Assembly (NCBI GenBank): GCA_002077045.2
Contig: KZ111216.1
Span: 1 to 39,739 of the forward strand
Direction of reading: 5' to 3'
Source of the DNA: Rachicladosporium sp. CCFEE 5018
Taxonomy: Eukaryota > Ascomycota > Dothideomycetes > Cladosporiales > Cladosporiaceae
DNA length: 39,739 nucleotides
Positions 19,661 to 30,753 of this stretch are shown piece after piece. The position numbers and the translations under genes were made by a program. The notes under the pieces were generated by a model. The model was not told the origin of the DNA. It saw nothing but the letters and a program-made list of their open reading frames with translations, and did not search any database. Every line of letters begins with the position of its first letter. The first letter of the stretch is position 1.

Positions 19661-20513
19661 CTACGGCTCGTATCCATTATCAAGGCACGCGTCTCTAGAC
19701 GCAAGATGCTTGGCTCTCTGCTTTGTGCTTACCTTCCCCTTGTACGTAGAATCTCCAAATCGCAACACCGCTTCGAACATTGGAGGGACCTGGGAGATCG
19801 TTCTAATGTCGTATTGCGGTTTGCGGCCCTGATCATCTACGACCTCGTTCATGGTCATCGTATACCCTGGTAGATCCGAGTCCTCGCCACGAAATGTGCT
19901 GGCACGAGTATCGAGATGTGATAACGAGCGGATATTGGCAACATGTGATCCGCTGTTTCGATCGCCCACGGGATGACGTGGTGCTCTGATAGCTTCAGCA
20001 AGGAAGCTCGATGCCCATCCGAGTTGGTTCGCTTCCACCAGCGCGGCCAAACCAAGCCCGGTAACGAACTCTGTACATTTGTCGTCCTCGAGAGATGAAG
20101 CGTATGCCTGAGAGTTGAGCAATCCGGGCTGCTGTAATTTACTAAGAACCTCCGCGTAGGGAAAGCTTGCCTCAGCCTGGACGAGTAACCACTTGAGTTG
20201 CAATTAGACTACCTCTCCGGGAGTCGCAACGTGCTTGACTTACATCGAGGCGAGCAGCGGGCATTGATGTGGAAGCCTTCTCCGCGATTTCACTTGCGAG
20301 GTGTTGGCGCAGAAGTTCCCTGCCATACCACGAGTGCAGTGGCCGTGACGCTCTTGTTGCTCTCTCCGCGCTCAGATGTTCAAAATCAGAGTCACTCGGG
20401 ACGTCGTCTTGCATCTCATCTGATAGGCTCTGGGTCGCTAGAAGGTTGGAAGGGGACTCCATTGTCGCTTGATCCCTAGGGGAAGCTCGTCTAGAAAATA
20501 AGGATTCAGACAT
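19661..20513 (-). CDS. Double-stranded RNA-binding domain protein
   Basis: Predicted 266 aa from two exons, 20513-20244 and 20191-19661, with an intron at 20192-20243 (GTAAGT donor, TCTAATTGC branch region, CAAG acceptor). The phase is kept and no stop interrupts. An alternative acceptor CAG 15 bases further in also keeps the frame. The N-terminal 90 residues are Ser/Asp-rich and low in structure. The C-terminal 65 residues match the dsRNA-binding fold: TMNEVVDDQGRKPQYDI, PPMFEAVLRFGDSTYKGKV and STKQRAKHLASRDACLDN. These follow the L-N-E...P-x-Y...P-x-F...V-x-x-G...S-K-x-x-A-K-x-x-A pattern with the basic K-x-x-A-K helix that contacts RNA. It sits 340 bp upstream of the deaminase gene on the same strand. 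The start was chosen as the first ATG in frame; a second ATG lies at 20462. Confidence 0.62.
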
Positions 20514-21170
20514 GCAACCAAGTGATAGTATTCTCGAACGTTGGATGCGCCTCCATGAAACTTGAGTATATTTGTGCGAGACCACACCAATAGCTTGCAA
20601 TCGACGGATGGTAGGCTACGCACAAAATCCGCGTGCATGATGCTGATACCTTGTGTGGGGCTCGTGTAAGGACACATCTGAGATCTCCTGCACATTTGAT
20701 TCGAGCGCAGCTCGCGAGTTCTCATAGGTGAGATCACAAACAGTCAGCGTCCACTTGGTTGATCCCCTGTTGGCACGATCTAACAAGCTGCGCAATGTAT
20801 CGCGCGTATAAGCTGTGCCTTCGTGGCAGGGATCTGCTGGCTTCGTCGGACCGCAGTTGAGCCATCAAATGTGCCGTCACGTCGTGCAGCTGCGAAGCTG
20901 TATGCATATACATGCATGAGACGTGGTAGCTTGATGACGTGGTGCTCGACACCCACCAATATGCACGATTCGACGCTAGATTTAAGCGCGGAAACACAGC
21001 GCTCCACAACGAAGCGGATAAACACTTATTTGCGAAGCACCGACGTTCCTATCTAGTTGGACGTACCCTTCCCCTTCGAGCGAATATGGTCGTTCCATCG
21101 CATCTACGGCTTTAGTCTAGTAGATAATAGCGAATATGGTAGAAAGCGTCAGTCAAATACCACACCCTCG
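20514..21170. other. Unassigned; weak minus-strand open frames
   Basis: Minus-strand frames at 20780-21025 and 20438-20737 have no recognisable domain and no convincing splice between them. This is also the divergent upstream region of the dsRBD gene (left) and the unknown gene (right). Confidence 0.35.
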
Positions 21171-22105
21171 ATGTCACCCCCAAAACCTGACCGTCGTGCG
21201 TAGGGAGAAGGCGTCATCACGGATCTGCTACGACAACTGTACGAACTTCGCCGGTCTCGTCCATCACTATTCCGCCATTCGCCATATTCAATCGAGCGGA
21301 AAGGCGCAAAGGACGATCTGCGGTTGAAGAATCTACTTCGAACCTGTCCACCTACGGATGAAGCGCGCCGGTATCTCCGGCAGCACACAGAGCAATGGAC
21401 ACGCAATCCAGCAGCGTTTTGGCAGCCTCGGGGTTCTATGCTTGCGACTGGCTGGACCCTCGCACCGCAAGCAAGGATAGCTGTTTCATATGTGGCGGCG
21501 ATGCGTTCAGACCTTTAGTCACGCATTGTCAAGCGGTTGACCTCTATCATGCTGTATGAGTACCAGAAGTCTTCATCCTCGATCACTTTGGACGCCATTG
21601 CTGGCTTGATGAGCGGATGCGCGCCGCTCAATATCGACCATGCACAGTCTTTACAAACCCTACGAAATATGATGGACGAAGGGAGTCGTTTCGCAAATCT
21701 GTGGAGAGTCCTCGGCCAGGGCTCAGTGTTTCTACTCTGCCACAATGGTGCCGATGCTATGTGAGTGGACCATCGTCAAGGTCGATAATAGCGTACTGAC
21801 GATGCAGGGGCACAAAACTCCTTCCAAAGGAAGGTCGAAAGTTCAATGAGGTCGTCAAGGTGCTTCGACGGGCAGGACTTCATGATTTGGCGAAGGATTA
21901 TGTCCTACTCCGCAACTGCATCGTCTCCCGGTACCACGATCACGTCCTGAAAGTGGAACTCCAGCATGACTTTACTCCAGTAGAAGGAACCCCGTTGCCA
22001 TCGAGCGTTTACATGGACATGGAGTGGATGAGTCAATTGGACGGCCAGCATTTCCAGCATCCGTGTCTGTCCGCGATTTATCCGCCATCTCCATTAGGAT
22101 TTTAA
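21171..22105 (+). pseudogene. Unrecognised two-exon gene with two in-frame TAG codons
   Basis: Start ATG at 21171, exon 1 to 21760, intron 21761-21807 (GTGAGT donor, TACTGAC branch, GCAG acceptor), exon 2 21808-22105 ending TAA. The two exons add up to 296 codons in one phase. TAG occurs at 21201-21203 and 21516-21518; otherwise the frame is open. Visible segments include DEARRYLRQHTEQWTRNP, SGCAPLNIDHAQSLQTLRNM, RVLGQGSVFLLCHNGADAM and, after the splice, LLPKEGRKFNEVVKVLRRAG. No signal peptide, membrane segment or known motif. I do not recognise the family. Either a recently inactivated gene, or one with readthrough or assembly errors. Confidence 0.45.
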
Positions 22106-22648
22106 AACGACGTGTGAACTTCAACCAATTCTAGTCATGATTTGGCTCGCTAGACGCTTGCTGGCTGTATGCAATTCCTTGTCAGGTCCTCGGAGAGTCT
22201 TATCATCGAGAATTTCACACGATCAAACGAACACATCTGCCCTATATTCTGTCGTTTAATCGTAGAGTATGCATCATGATAACAATAAACGCAAGACCAT
22301 CCCTTCCTCGCAAAGCATATGCTTGCTCCATGGTGCATTGTCAACTCACCTGTGCCATGACTTGTCTCTGCTTGACCAAGGTAGACATATCGTCATCGAT
22401 GGCTAATGGCCGTATATATCGTTCAGTCACCAAGGCCACCGAGTTTGCCTTACCCAGTGCGTGAGCTGATGCAATCCGGCGTTGGCTTAGCAGGCTCAGG
22501 AGGCATAAGAACAACATGGCGATTGGTCACAGATCAAGATGTTAAATCCATCAACGGTCAGATCTCTCGCTGTTCATTATGCAGAGGTGCAGATGCCATA
22601 GCACCTTGCGAAGTGAACTTCAGCGTCATGCTTTCCTATATTCTACGA
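22106..22648. other. Intergenic, nothing recognised
   Basis: Short frames only, no repeat or RNA gene seen. Confidence 0.35.
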
Positions 22649-23096
22649 TTAGCATTGATCTGAATATATCCGTCCACCTTCAAAGCTATCCAAAGCATTG
22701 ACAAAGTCTTGGACTGCATTGTCGACATAATACAACAGGCTGGACGGACTTCTGGGCTGCGGTATCCACAAATACGCCGCAGCATCAGCTACTGTATCTA
22801 TGACAGCCCAGAGTTCGCGATAGATGAGAACGGCTTTAGCGATATCGAATGCATCAACTTGCTCTAGTGACGCACATATCACGCCTGAAGGTACTGCGCC
22901 GTGGCTAGCGCGCAGTACGTGACAGGTTTGTGCCAAGCTTGCTAGTCCGCGCGGAGTTATCTCTACGTTGTCCGTCCCTGTGGTCTTCTGGATCCTGGAA
23001 GGGCACCAGCGCTCATAATGGTGAAGCTCAGTTCCGAGTTGAGGAGTAGGATATTCCGTGCTTGGATTGTCAGCGCAAATGCCATTGAGATTGACG
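22649..23096 (-). CDS. Hypothetical protein fragment
   Basis: A minus-strand frame open for about 149 codons, ending at 22649 (FDIAKAVLIYRELWAVIDTV, YYVDNAVQDFVNALDSFEGG). No upstream in-frame ATG was found before a TAG near 23098, so it may be the 3' exon of a larger gene or chance. Composition is protein-like, family unknown. Confidence 0.25.
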
Positions 23097-23853
23097 TCCT
23101 ACACCCTGCCCGCGACGATCTTACACATCCTTCACGCACCCTGTCTACTACCTCATGCCTCACTAATGTATATGAAGAAACTTCGTGCCACTATAGACGC
23201 CGCAGCATCAGCCATACGTTCTTTCTTGCACGTCGAGTTGTGCCCGCTCCTTGTACTGGGCCTGCTACGCGGCAGTCCGGGACACCGGTCGCCGCAGCGT
23301 CCCGAAGATGATTAGAGGTCGCTGCAGTGTCGTCACGGCGAGTGGATCCGACAGGCGAGACGTGTCGCGACAAGGAGAAGGAGTGCACAGGGACATCGCG
23401 GCGGCTGTAGAATCTAACCATCCGTCGCGCTCGTAACCGAAGCGACCGGCGTAGGGGGAGGAGACTTGGCGCGACTGATCCTACCGGTACTACATAGCCA
23501 TGCGTCGCGCAACACCATTGCCGTATGTAAGTCCTGTCCGTAGCAGGTAAGGTGCGTCGCAGTATAGAGGGTGCGTAATTGAATCTGTGCCTCTCCTCAA
23601 CGTCGGATTAGCCCGTTGGCTTGCCTTGACATCTGATTGGCCGACGCGCTCGCATCCCCGATCGATCGCCACCCGACCCTAACCCAAACGCAGCACCCGG
23701 TAACAGCAACGGTAACAGTATGCAGGCAGTGCTGGCGCTGTGAGGAAAGATGAGTCAGAGGAAGAGTACTGAGAGTCACCATTTGGGGAAAGTCGGGGTA
23801 TTTGGACGACTCTGTCCAGTCTTGCTTCTATGCAACCCATTCCCGGCAGCGGT
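23097..23853. other. Intergenic downstream of the permease
   Basis: No gene recognised. CG-rich in 23.25-23.7 kb with normal CA/TG, so untouched by RIP. Confidence 0.35.
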
Positions 23854-25689
23854 CTAAATCTTCCGGACGCGTCTTATTGGCTCCACGTAGTGCTTGCGTC
23901 CATAAACAAGGTAGTATACCACTGCAATGATGAAAACACCGCCGAACATGACACACGACCAATTCATAGATGCCGGTGTTACCACGGCCTGAACTGGGAA
24001 AAAGCTCGCGACAGCTGCGACAACAATGTATATCACAGCGAACGCGTTGACCGGGATCGAGAACTTGCCCATTGAGAAGCGAGCCGGTGGGAGAGGGTCG
24101 CCACGGAGTCGCCGGATCAGGAGGCAGCTGATAGAGACCGCGTAAGAGAACGAGGTGGCGCCCGTGAAGAGGGAGAAGATGGTGTTGAGCGCGGCTGTGC
24201 TACCGATGTTGATGAGGGCGATTATGACCAGGATGGAGAGCGAGAAGAGCACTGCGTTGAGCGGAATGGGAGTGCCAATCACAACAACCTATCCCACGAA
24301 TCAATAAGGGTGCTTCGATAACTTGCAAACTTGTTTCTGCTTACCTTGCGGAACCACCCGGAGAAGGGCAAAGCATTGTCGCGGGACAACGCCCAAGCCT
24401 GTCGCGAGGCGGCTGCCAGAGCGTTCAAGGACGTGCATACACTCAGTATGCACGGAATCGTCATCAAGCACACCGTTCCGGCTCGGCTCCCCAGAGCTGC
24501 CAAGAACACCTGCTCAGTTTGTCATTACGTGCCGTCTACCATCCAGAGTAAAGTCTTTTCTTACGTCAATGAACGGGAAAGGAGAAGTCGAGCTGAGGAC
24601 AGCCTCAACATTCGTAATGCAGTACGCCTGTTAGATCGTGTCAGCCAAGTATCTCAATCGAATGGAAGCAGAACAGGGGGTCCTACATATGTGATGACGA
24701 AGACAAAGCCCATCGCACCGTTGACCATCACCGTACCCACAATCATGCGCGGTACAGACTTGCTGGCATCCTTCGTCTCTTCTGATAGATGCGCCGCAGC
24801 ATCCGAACCAGCGAATGAACCCGTGGCGGTGATGGTTCCCACGAAGACCGCGGTTCCAATCGTCGACCATCCACCGAAGTTGGAAAAAGTGCCGAAGACC
24901 TCAGTCGAGGAAGCCTTGGGCGCCAGCACCCACAAGGGAATTATAACCGCGAACCAACCAAAGATGTGCAGCACAAAGACTATTCCCTCGAGCATTGGCA
25001 GGCGCTTTGCTCCAAATGTATTCATAAGCGTACCAATAATGCCGATACCAATCATAAGCAGCGACTGGTGCCAATTCTGCATGGTGTACACTGGGTGGTA
25101 GATGGCAGCCATGGAGAGGATCAGAACAGCGCTCGAGTAGGCGGTCGTAGCGATGAGCGCCTGCCAGCCCAGCGCGGCAAGCCAGCCTGTTATGTAGCTC
25201 AAGAATTTCGAGTTCTTTCCGCCGAACTCTGAAACCCAGTGGTACTGTCCACCACTCGTAGGAGCCCTAAACACGTAGCTTCGTCAGTCTCTGCCTCAAA
25301 ATTGGATACCTCTTCTCTTACATTGATGCCATTTCTGCTAGTGAGGCTGCAAGTGCAAATGTGAAGATCCACGACGCCAGGTAAGTCCATATAAGTCCGG
25401 CGAGCCCGCCATTGATCAGCGCGAAGGTATTGGTCAATAACAACGCGACCCAAGTGGACATTGTAGTAACACTCAGACCCAGCACGGACAGCGACTTGAA
25501 GTTCCGCCGTAGCTCTTGCGAGCGCCCTAATCGCGCCATATCCCCCGCGTCCGCATCTGTTCCCGTCTGCACGCCTGAGATATCTCTGCGCACGTTGTCC
25601 CCATCAAGCTCCTGGTCGCTAAAAGGCCTCGGAGCGGAGTCGCCATACGCCTTGCCGCCATGGCAGTGCATCTCGTAGTCGGAGCCCAT
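23854..25689 (-). CDS. APC-family amino acid/GABA-type permease
   Basis: Five exons: 25689-25322, 25266-24687, 24627-24565, 24509-24345 and 24288-23854. The introns (55, 59, 55, 56 bp) all have GT...AG ends. The exons total 1611 bases with no stop, giving 536 aa. A plasma-membrane or organellar proton-coupled transporter of the amino acid-polyamine-organocation superfamily. A hydrophilic N-tail with Asp/Arg-rich sequence is followed by about 12 hydrophobic helices. Family landmarks: SVLGLSVTTMSTWVALLLT (helix 1), LAEMASMAPTSGGQYHWVSE with the conserved E-x-x-S...P-x-x-G-G-x-Y-x-W, GWLAALGWQALIATTAY, FVGTITATGSFAGSDAAAHL with the S-G-x-D substrate region, HLSEETKDASKSVPRMIVG, and ASRQAWALSRDNALPFSGWF. 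This set fits the fungal GABA/choline permease group (Uga4/Hnm1-like); substrate cannot be told. The start is the first ATG upstream of the acidic tail. Looks intact and functional. Confidence 0.9.
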
Positions 25690-26426
25690 CTTCAATTACA
25701 ATGTTCGGATGATACAACGAAAAGGGATGACTTAAGCATGGAGATAGAAGGAAGGGGAACATGCCAAAGGATGAAGTACAGAATCTCAATGCCGAGGAGT
25801 CGATGGGAATGTGGCCTAGCGTGATAGCTTGAAAGGATTGACGGTCTATCCAGGAAGGCGTCCGGACTATTGTATTGGCCATCCCTGGACACGACAAGTG
25901 CCTATCGTGATGATTTGTCAGAAAATCCCTCTTCGATGTTTCACCTGAGGGCCTCCAACCAATGGTACCTTTCCATCAACATGCCTTCCTCACTTCATTC
26001 CTGCATAAATCACAGGTCCAATTTACTGTACGCACGGGCGCTAATGCACGACCACAGTGCATAGTCCGGTAGCGTATGGAGAAGCACCTAGGTCGTAGGT
26101 CGCCTTGGCTCCGGAGCAGCGGATCGTCTAAATCTGTTTTAAGGGCGAACGCCGTGGAAGTTTGCACGTGCGCTCACATACAGAACGCTTGGCATCGCTA
26201 TCAATTGGTGGACTCGAGAGTGGAGACAATCTCGGGGTAGTTTCTGATTCAAACTCTCGCGGCAAACTAGCAAGCTTCTGCGATTAGTCGAATCGAATCG
26301 CGTTAGCAAAGCGTGCACATTTCCTTGGGGGAATCCGGAGCCCCTAAGTTGCTCATGGGCTAGATTGTAATTCTATCGTATGACTTCCTCTACTGTCCCC
26401 ACGACAACGTCCATCACAAGCTTACA
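25690..26426. promoter_or_regulatory. Shared divergent upstream region of permease and PTH11-like gene
   Basis: 737 bases separate two divergently transcribed intact genes, so both promoters should lie here. Several pyrimidine-rich tracts occur before each start. No specific operator can be assigned by eye. Confidence 0.4.
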
Positions 26427-27774
26427 ATGGCAGACCCGGCCGCGCCTGTACCTACACTGATCGTCAGCACCGCGGTGACTAACAACGACCATGCGAAAAT
26501 TGTGACCGTAGCAGGCTGGCTATGCGTAAGTGAAGCGCCAAACTTATGTGTGTCACATTGACGTCTGATGTCTTCCTGCTTGATCAGATGGTCGCAGGCG
26601 TGCTTTGTACGCTGGCAAGAATATACATACGGTGGCCCTTGCGATCGCTCTGTGGATGGGATGATGTTCTCTGCTTGGTTGCGACCTCCATCGCAGTCAT
26701 ACAGACTTCCGTTGTGTTGAAATTAGCAGATACTGGCTTCGGACAGACGGAAGTTCAGTTGCGGCAGGGTCAGCCGCGAAATATTGCGAAGGTCAATCGA
26801 GGTCCCATGCACGGGGCAGACGGATTACCTATGGCTCACAACATGTTCAGGCGATCTATGCGACGGACATTCTCTTCATGATATCGCTTTGGACCGGCAG
26901 GGCCTCTGTATCATTTCTTCTGCACCGACTTGCAGGGGCATCGAACAGGCCACAGCTCTACAAAACCCTGACTGTCATTATCGGAGCTATGGGCATAATC
27001 TCACTGCCGGTGGTTGCAATACGTCCGAACTATGGACAGCCTTGGATATACACCGCTGAAACGGAGGACTCCACGCTCGTGCGATGGGCCGTCAATGGAG
27101 CCCTGAGCACGGTGAGCGATCTGCTTGCGATCGCGCTATCTGGCGCCCTTGTCTGGAATCTCCAGATGGGAACGAACGCGAAGACGCTTGTCATTACCGC
27201 GTTCTCGCTCCGCCTGTTTGTCCTACCAGTGACGGTCATTCGCGTAGTCAGTATTTCGAGGGTCAAACCGGCCGATTTCTCTTTGAGCTACGCCGTACCG
27301 GAAGCGTACACGCAGCTAGAAATGCACTGCAACCTGATAGCAACCACGCTACCATGTGTGCGACTTTTCCTAACTGCGTTAAATACCAACTTCATAGATA
27401 TGCGACTAGAAGAGATGGACCCACAGGCGTACCAACAGCGTGAGTGTGGTCCCTGAAGAGTAATTTGACAAAGAAGCCACACTGACACGACGTCCACAGA
27501 TGTGTCTTCCGCGAACAATTGTAACGCCAACAAGTCGATCCCTATGTTCTCCATGAAACGCAGCAAGCACTCACAACATGCTGCCGAACCTTCCTCGAAC
27601 TTGAACCACGACTGGCAGGATCGACATGGGAGGTCTACCGCAATGGTTGAAGTTGGGCACCGAAGAGACGAGGACGCTGCGAGTGACAACTCCACACAAG
27701 CAATTGTCGTGAAGCAAACAGTGACAGTTGATGGTGGATACGCAGTGAACCTTGCAGAGTCTGAACTGTCATGA
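26427..27774 (+). CDS. PTH11-like seven-helix rhodopsin-domain protein
   Basis: Four exons: 26427-26525, 26588-26791, 26851-27439 and 27500-27774, totalling 1167 bases with no stop (388 aa). Introns 1 and 3 have good GTAAGT/GTGAGT donors; intron 2 uses GTCAAT, a weak donor, but phase and protein support it. PTH11-like proteins are non-canonical plasma-membrane receptors of Pezizomycotina that sense surfaces or nutrients, some of them in pathogens. Helix 1 starts at IVTVAGWLCMVAGVLCTLAR; then IYIRWPLRSLCGWDDVLCLV with the family's W-D-D motif, IYATDILFMISLWTGRASVS with the T-K/D-x-S-x-L-x-x-Y-x-R-like region, three more helices, AYTQLEMHCNLIATTLPCVR (helix 7 region) and a 90-residue cytoplasmic tail rich in Ser, Asn and His. 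There is no extracellular cysteine-rich CFEM domain. Intact. Confidence 0.85.
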
Positions 27775-28789
27775 TGAGCCACTCCATAGGATTGCTAGTG
27801 CGGGGGAAGGGCTTGTAAAGCTCGCCGCGGATCTTCTGGTCAGCATATGTGACTCTTACGTAGGCGGTGAACGTAGCACTGGAAACCTGCTGGCAAAAGC
27901 GCACAGGCTGCAGTCTGATATGCCTAGCGTTGAATGCTGGTACTGAAGGCCGTTTTGAGACTGCGTTGCCGGTGCAGTTGATGAACATCGTGCCTGGCGT
28001 AAGACTGTAACAGCTCTACTCGAGCTTCACCTCTGTCGAGGTGATCTCAAGCACCCGATACTTGATCAAGTTCAGAGGTGGGTGCTATAATTCAAGTCAA
28101 GCCAAGCCTCCAACGATCGCTTCCTCGGCTTAATTATCAACAAGTCTGGCTCTGCCGCATGAGGCAAATAAAGCGAGTGAGGAAGCCGATTTTGACAGCG
28201 ACTGTATAGGACCCTTCAACGACATTGTGGGACAAACCTTCTACTTTACAAACTCGAATGGTGCTTCCGACCCTTGCTCTGTCCACGTTGACGTCGCGGC
28301 CGGCGTCGATCTGCAGGAGGCGCGCGACAGGCGGCTGGAACAGTCATGTCACGGCCTATAAGAAACCTGCTTTCGTAATGCCCATGTTGAGCCCTTTATC
28401 GAGACCTGCCTAGTTGACTTCCAGTGTTATGCGGAAAGGCCAGAGGACCTCGAGGCTTTGACTGGCGTCTGGGCCAATGATATACGCTTGAATGGAGTGT
28501 GTGCATGGTGTACATACCCCTCTTCGCAAGAGATAACGCTGTCATGCTCAGCACTCGAGGAACACGCAAGAATGCATCTCGTTAGTGCACTACGGCCATA
28601 TATGCGGGGACGATAGATCCACAGTCCGGCAGGCGGCGACGATGCGCATGTGCAGCAACCAAGTGCAAGACGCAAACGGAGCCATCTCAACTATCAAAGA
28701 TCCGGGAGAACCCTAGAATTACGGTTTCTATCGCGGCCCGCGCGGGCTCGCGGTCCTTGCGGTAGTAACGATTCGCCTGGATACCAAGC
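27775..28789. other. Intergenic, weak coding hint only
   Basis: A plus-strand frame near 28215-28350 (VGQTFYFTNSNGASDPCSVH, then VAAGVDLQEARDRRLE) has secreted-protein-like composition but no start, signal peptide or continuation. Otherwise nothing was recognised up to the solo LTR. Confidence 0.3.
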
Positions 28790-28794
28790 CAAGT

Positions 28795-29228
28795 TGTTAC
28801 GATTCATGAAGGCTGTTCCAGCCTCAGGCCCCGTGATTGGCTCACAGGAGCCCAACGCTGGAACACAGCCGCCAGGGTCACGTGACTGCACTAGATCGGA
28901 CTCAAACTAAGCCAGCTGGATTAGACTCAGACTGATCCCGATCCCTTAGGATCAGTTCCACACTGATCATAACTGATTATAAACGACTTTTATAGGTATA
29001 TAGTAGACGAGAGATACCTTTTACTTCTCTCGTGTACAACTAATTATTCATAGTAACTTCTTAGAATATAACGATCTATATATATTAACATTAATTGCTT
29101 ATCCTTCGCTTAAGACTCGACGACGCTTCTAGCTCTACTATCCTATTAAGCGTAACTCGTAACTACCTATCTCCCTTAGAGATCTTATTACGTACGATCT
29201 ATTGTTACTTACGACATAGGTCGTAATA
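28795..29228 (-). mobile_element. Solo LTR with 5-bp target duplication
   Basis: 434 bp that is the reverse complement of the family seen at 36766-37198. The ends are TGTTACGA on the left and TCGTAATA on the right, so on the opposite strand the TG at the right end has become TA (RIP-type change). The flanks are CAAGT (28790-28794) and TAAGT (29229-29233), a 5-bp duplication differing only by CA to TA. No internal retroelement sequence adjoins it on either side, so it is a recombined solo LTR. CA/TG are normal from 28795 to about 28970 and nearly absent after about 28980. The strand is given relative to the TGTTACGACC end read as the start. Confidence 0.8.
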
Positions 29229-29830
29229 TAAGTATACCTACCGCGTAGGTATTTATACCCCGCGGATAATACTAATAACTATTCGGGTAGGCTTAGGGCC
29301 CCTACGGCGGGTACGTACTAATCGCGCTTAACCCGGAAACGCTTCCTATAAGATAACCGCGTAATAGAGGAGACGAAGTTCTAAGTATAGCTATAGAGAG
29401 ACTATTATACGGGAGACTTAGAATAAACTTACTTATAAGTAGTATACTCTCTATTAGTTAAGGTATAGACGTTAATATTTAGTCTTACTTAGATTAGCGG
29501 GAATGCTATTAGCGGCTAGTAGAAGCGTCCTAGTAGAGAATTTACTAATACTCTCTATTATTTTATATAGAAAAGGGCGTTCGGCTTAAGAATTCCGTAG
29601 AGGCGCCGGGATTACCTTTAATAGTTTAATAACTATAGCTAAGGGAAGAGGTAATGTAGCCTAAATTATAGTACTATAATCCTAAACTTATTAGTAGTTT
29701 AGCTCGATCCGATCTAGCTTATAAGTAGTATATAGATAGCTCTAATATATATGATTATAAAGATCTCGCTATATATAGAGCTTTTGATTAGCGATGTTAA
29801 GCGTTATATTAGTGGTCTAGTATAACAAGG
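29229..29830. repeat. RIP-saturated sequence of unknown identity
   Basis: Very TA-rich, almost no CA or TG dinucleotides, stop codons in all frames. This is the signature of a repeat mutated by RIP. I could not read an underlying protein, so the element type is open. Normal composition resumes near 29835. Confidence 0.75.
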
Positions 29831-30753
29831 GTCGAACGATGCTACGGTGCAATGCCATAAAGCGCGGGGACGGACCGGGGTCCGCTGAATAAGCTCTGCA
29901 AGCCCTCTGCTTGGCCGGTAAGGTGCAGCGACATAAGTGAGGGCTCCACGTTCAACCCAGACCTATAAGTTATGTGCATTTGCTGATCGCGAGATCTGCA
30001 TGTTGCAATCTTCGCCCGCAACGCTGTCCATGAACTTTGATCGCGATCTGTCAGATGAGGAATGGCGTTCTGCGCGTGTCCAAATTTGCGGTGCTCAAGT
30101 CTCAATAGCATCGTCGATGTCTGCAAGACTGCATGTAGATCTTATCGGCAGTGTATGATTGCGATACTTCTATGGCGGCCGTATTGACCGTCTCCGCGGT
30201 GGCGATCGTCGATCAGTCGAGGGTGGCATCTCAAGACCTGATCCTTCATGCAAACGTCCTGCTACACATCGCCGATGACCTTGCCGTCTGCCACGCCGTC
30301 GGTACACATGCTTACGTCTAGACCACACTTAACGCATCTCCTATATGTCTAGCAATGCGCCGCGTCGCCGTACTGGCGGAATCGAGTATCCTGGTCGTTG
30401 GACGTCGCTTCATCACCGATCCCGTCTTGCTGCAGTTCCACGCGTGTGGCAAGACTGTCGAGCCACCATCGCCGAGATTGACGCCGTGCTGATCTGCTTA
30501 CGGCACGAGTCGTCTAGCAGCTTGGGTATCTGTGATTGCAGGTTTCTTACACAGGGCCCACTCGCTACCAACATTAACAATGACACTACGCAAAGCCGCA
30601 AGTCTACCGTATAATAAACACCGTATTGCCAGACTAACGAAAGGGATACCTGCTAGTCTAGTGTGTGCCATACCGAGCTACGATCTCTGAGGCCGCAGAG
30701 CCGCCCAACACATCAACCTGCTAAATGCTTGAAAGCTTGGCCGATCCCGGTGC
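29831..30753. other. Intergenic, nothing recognised
   Basis: Normal base composition. Short frames on both strands (for example plus 30345-30614, minus 29842-30126) have no recognisable domain. Confidence 0.35.
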
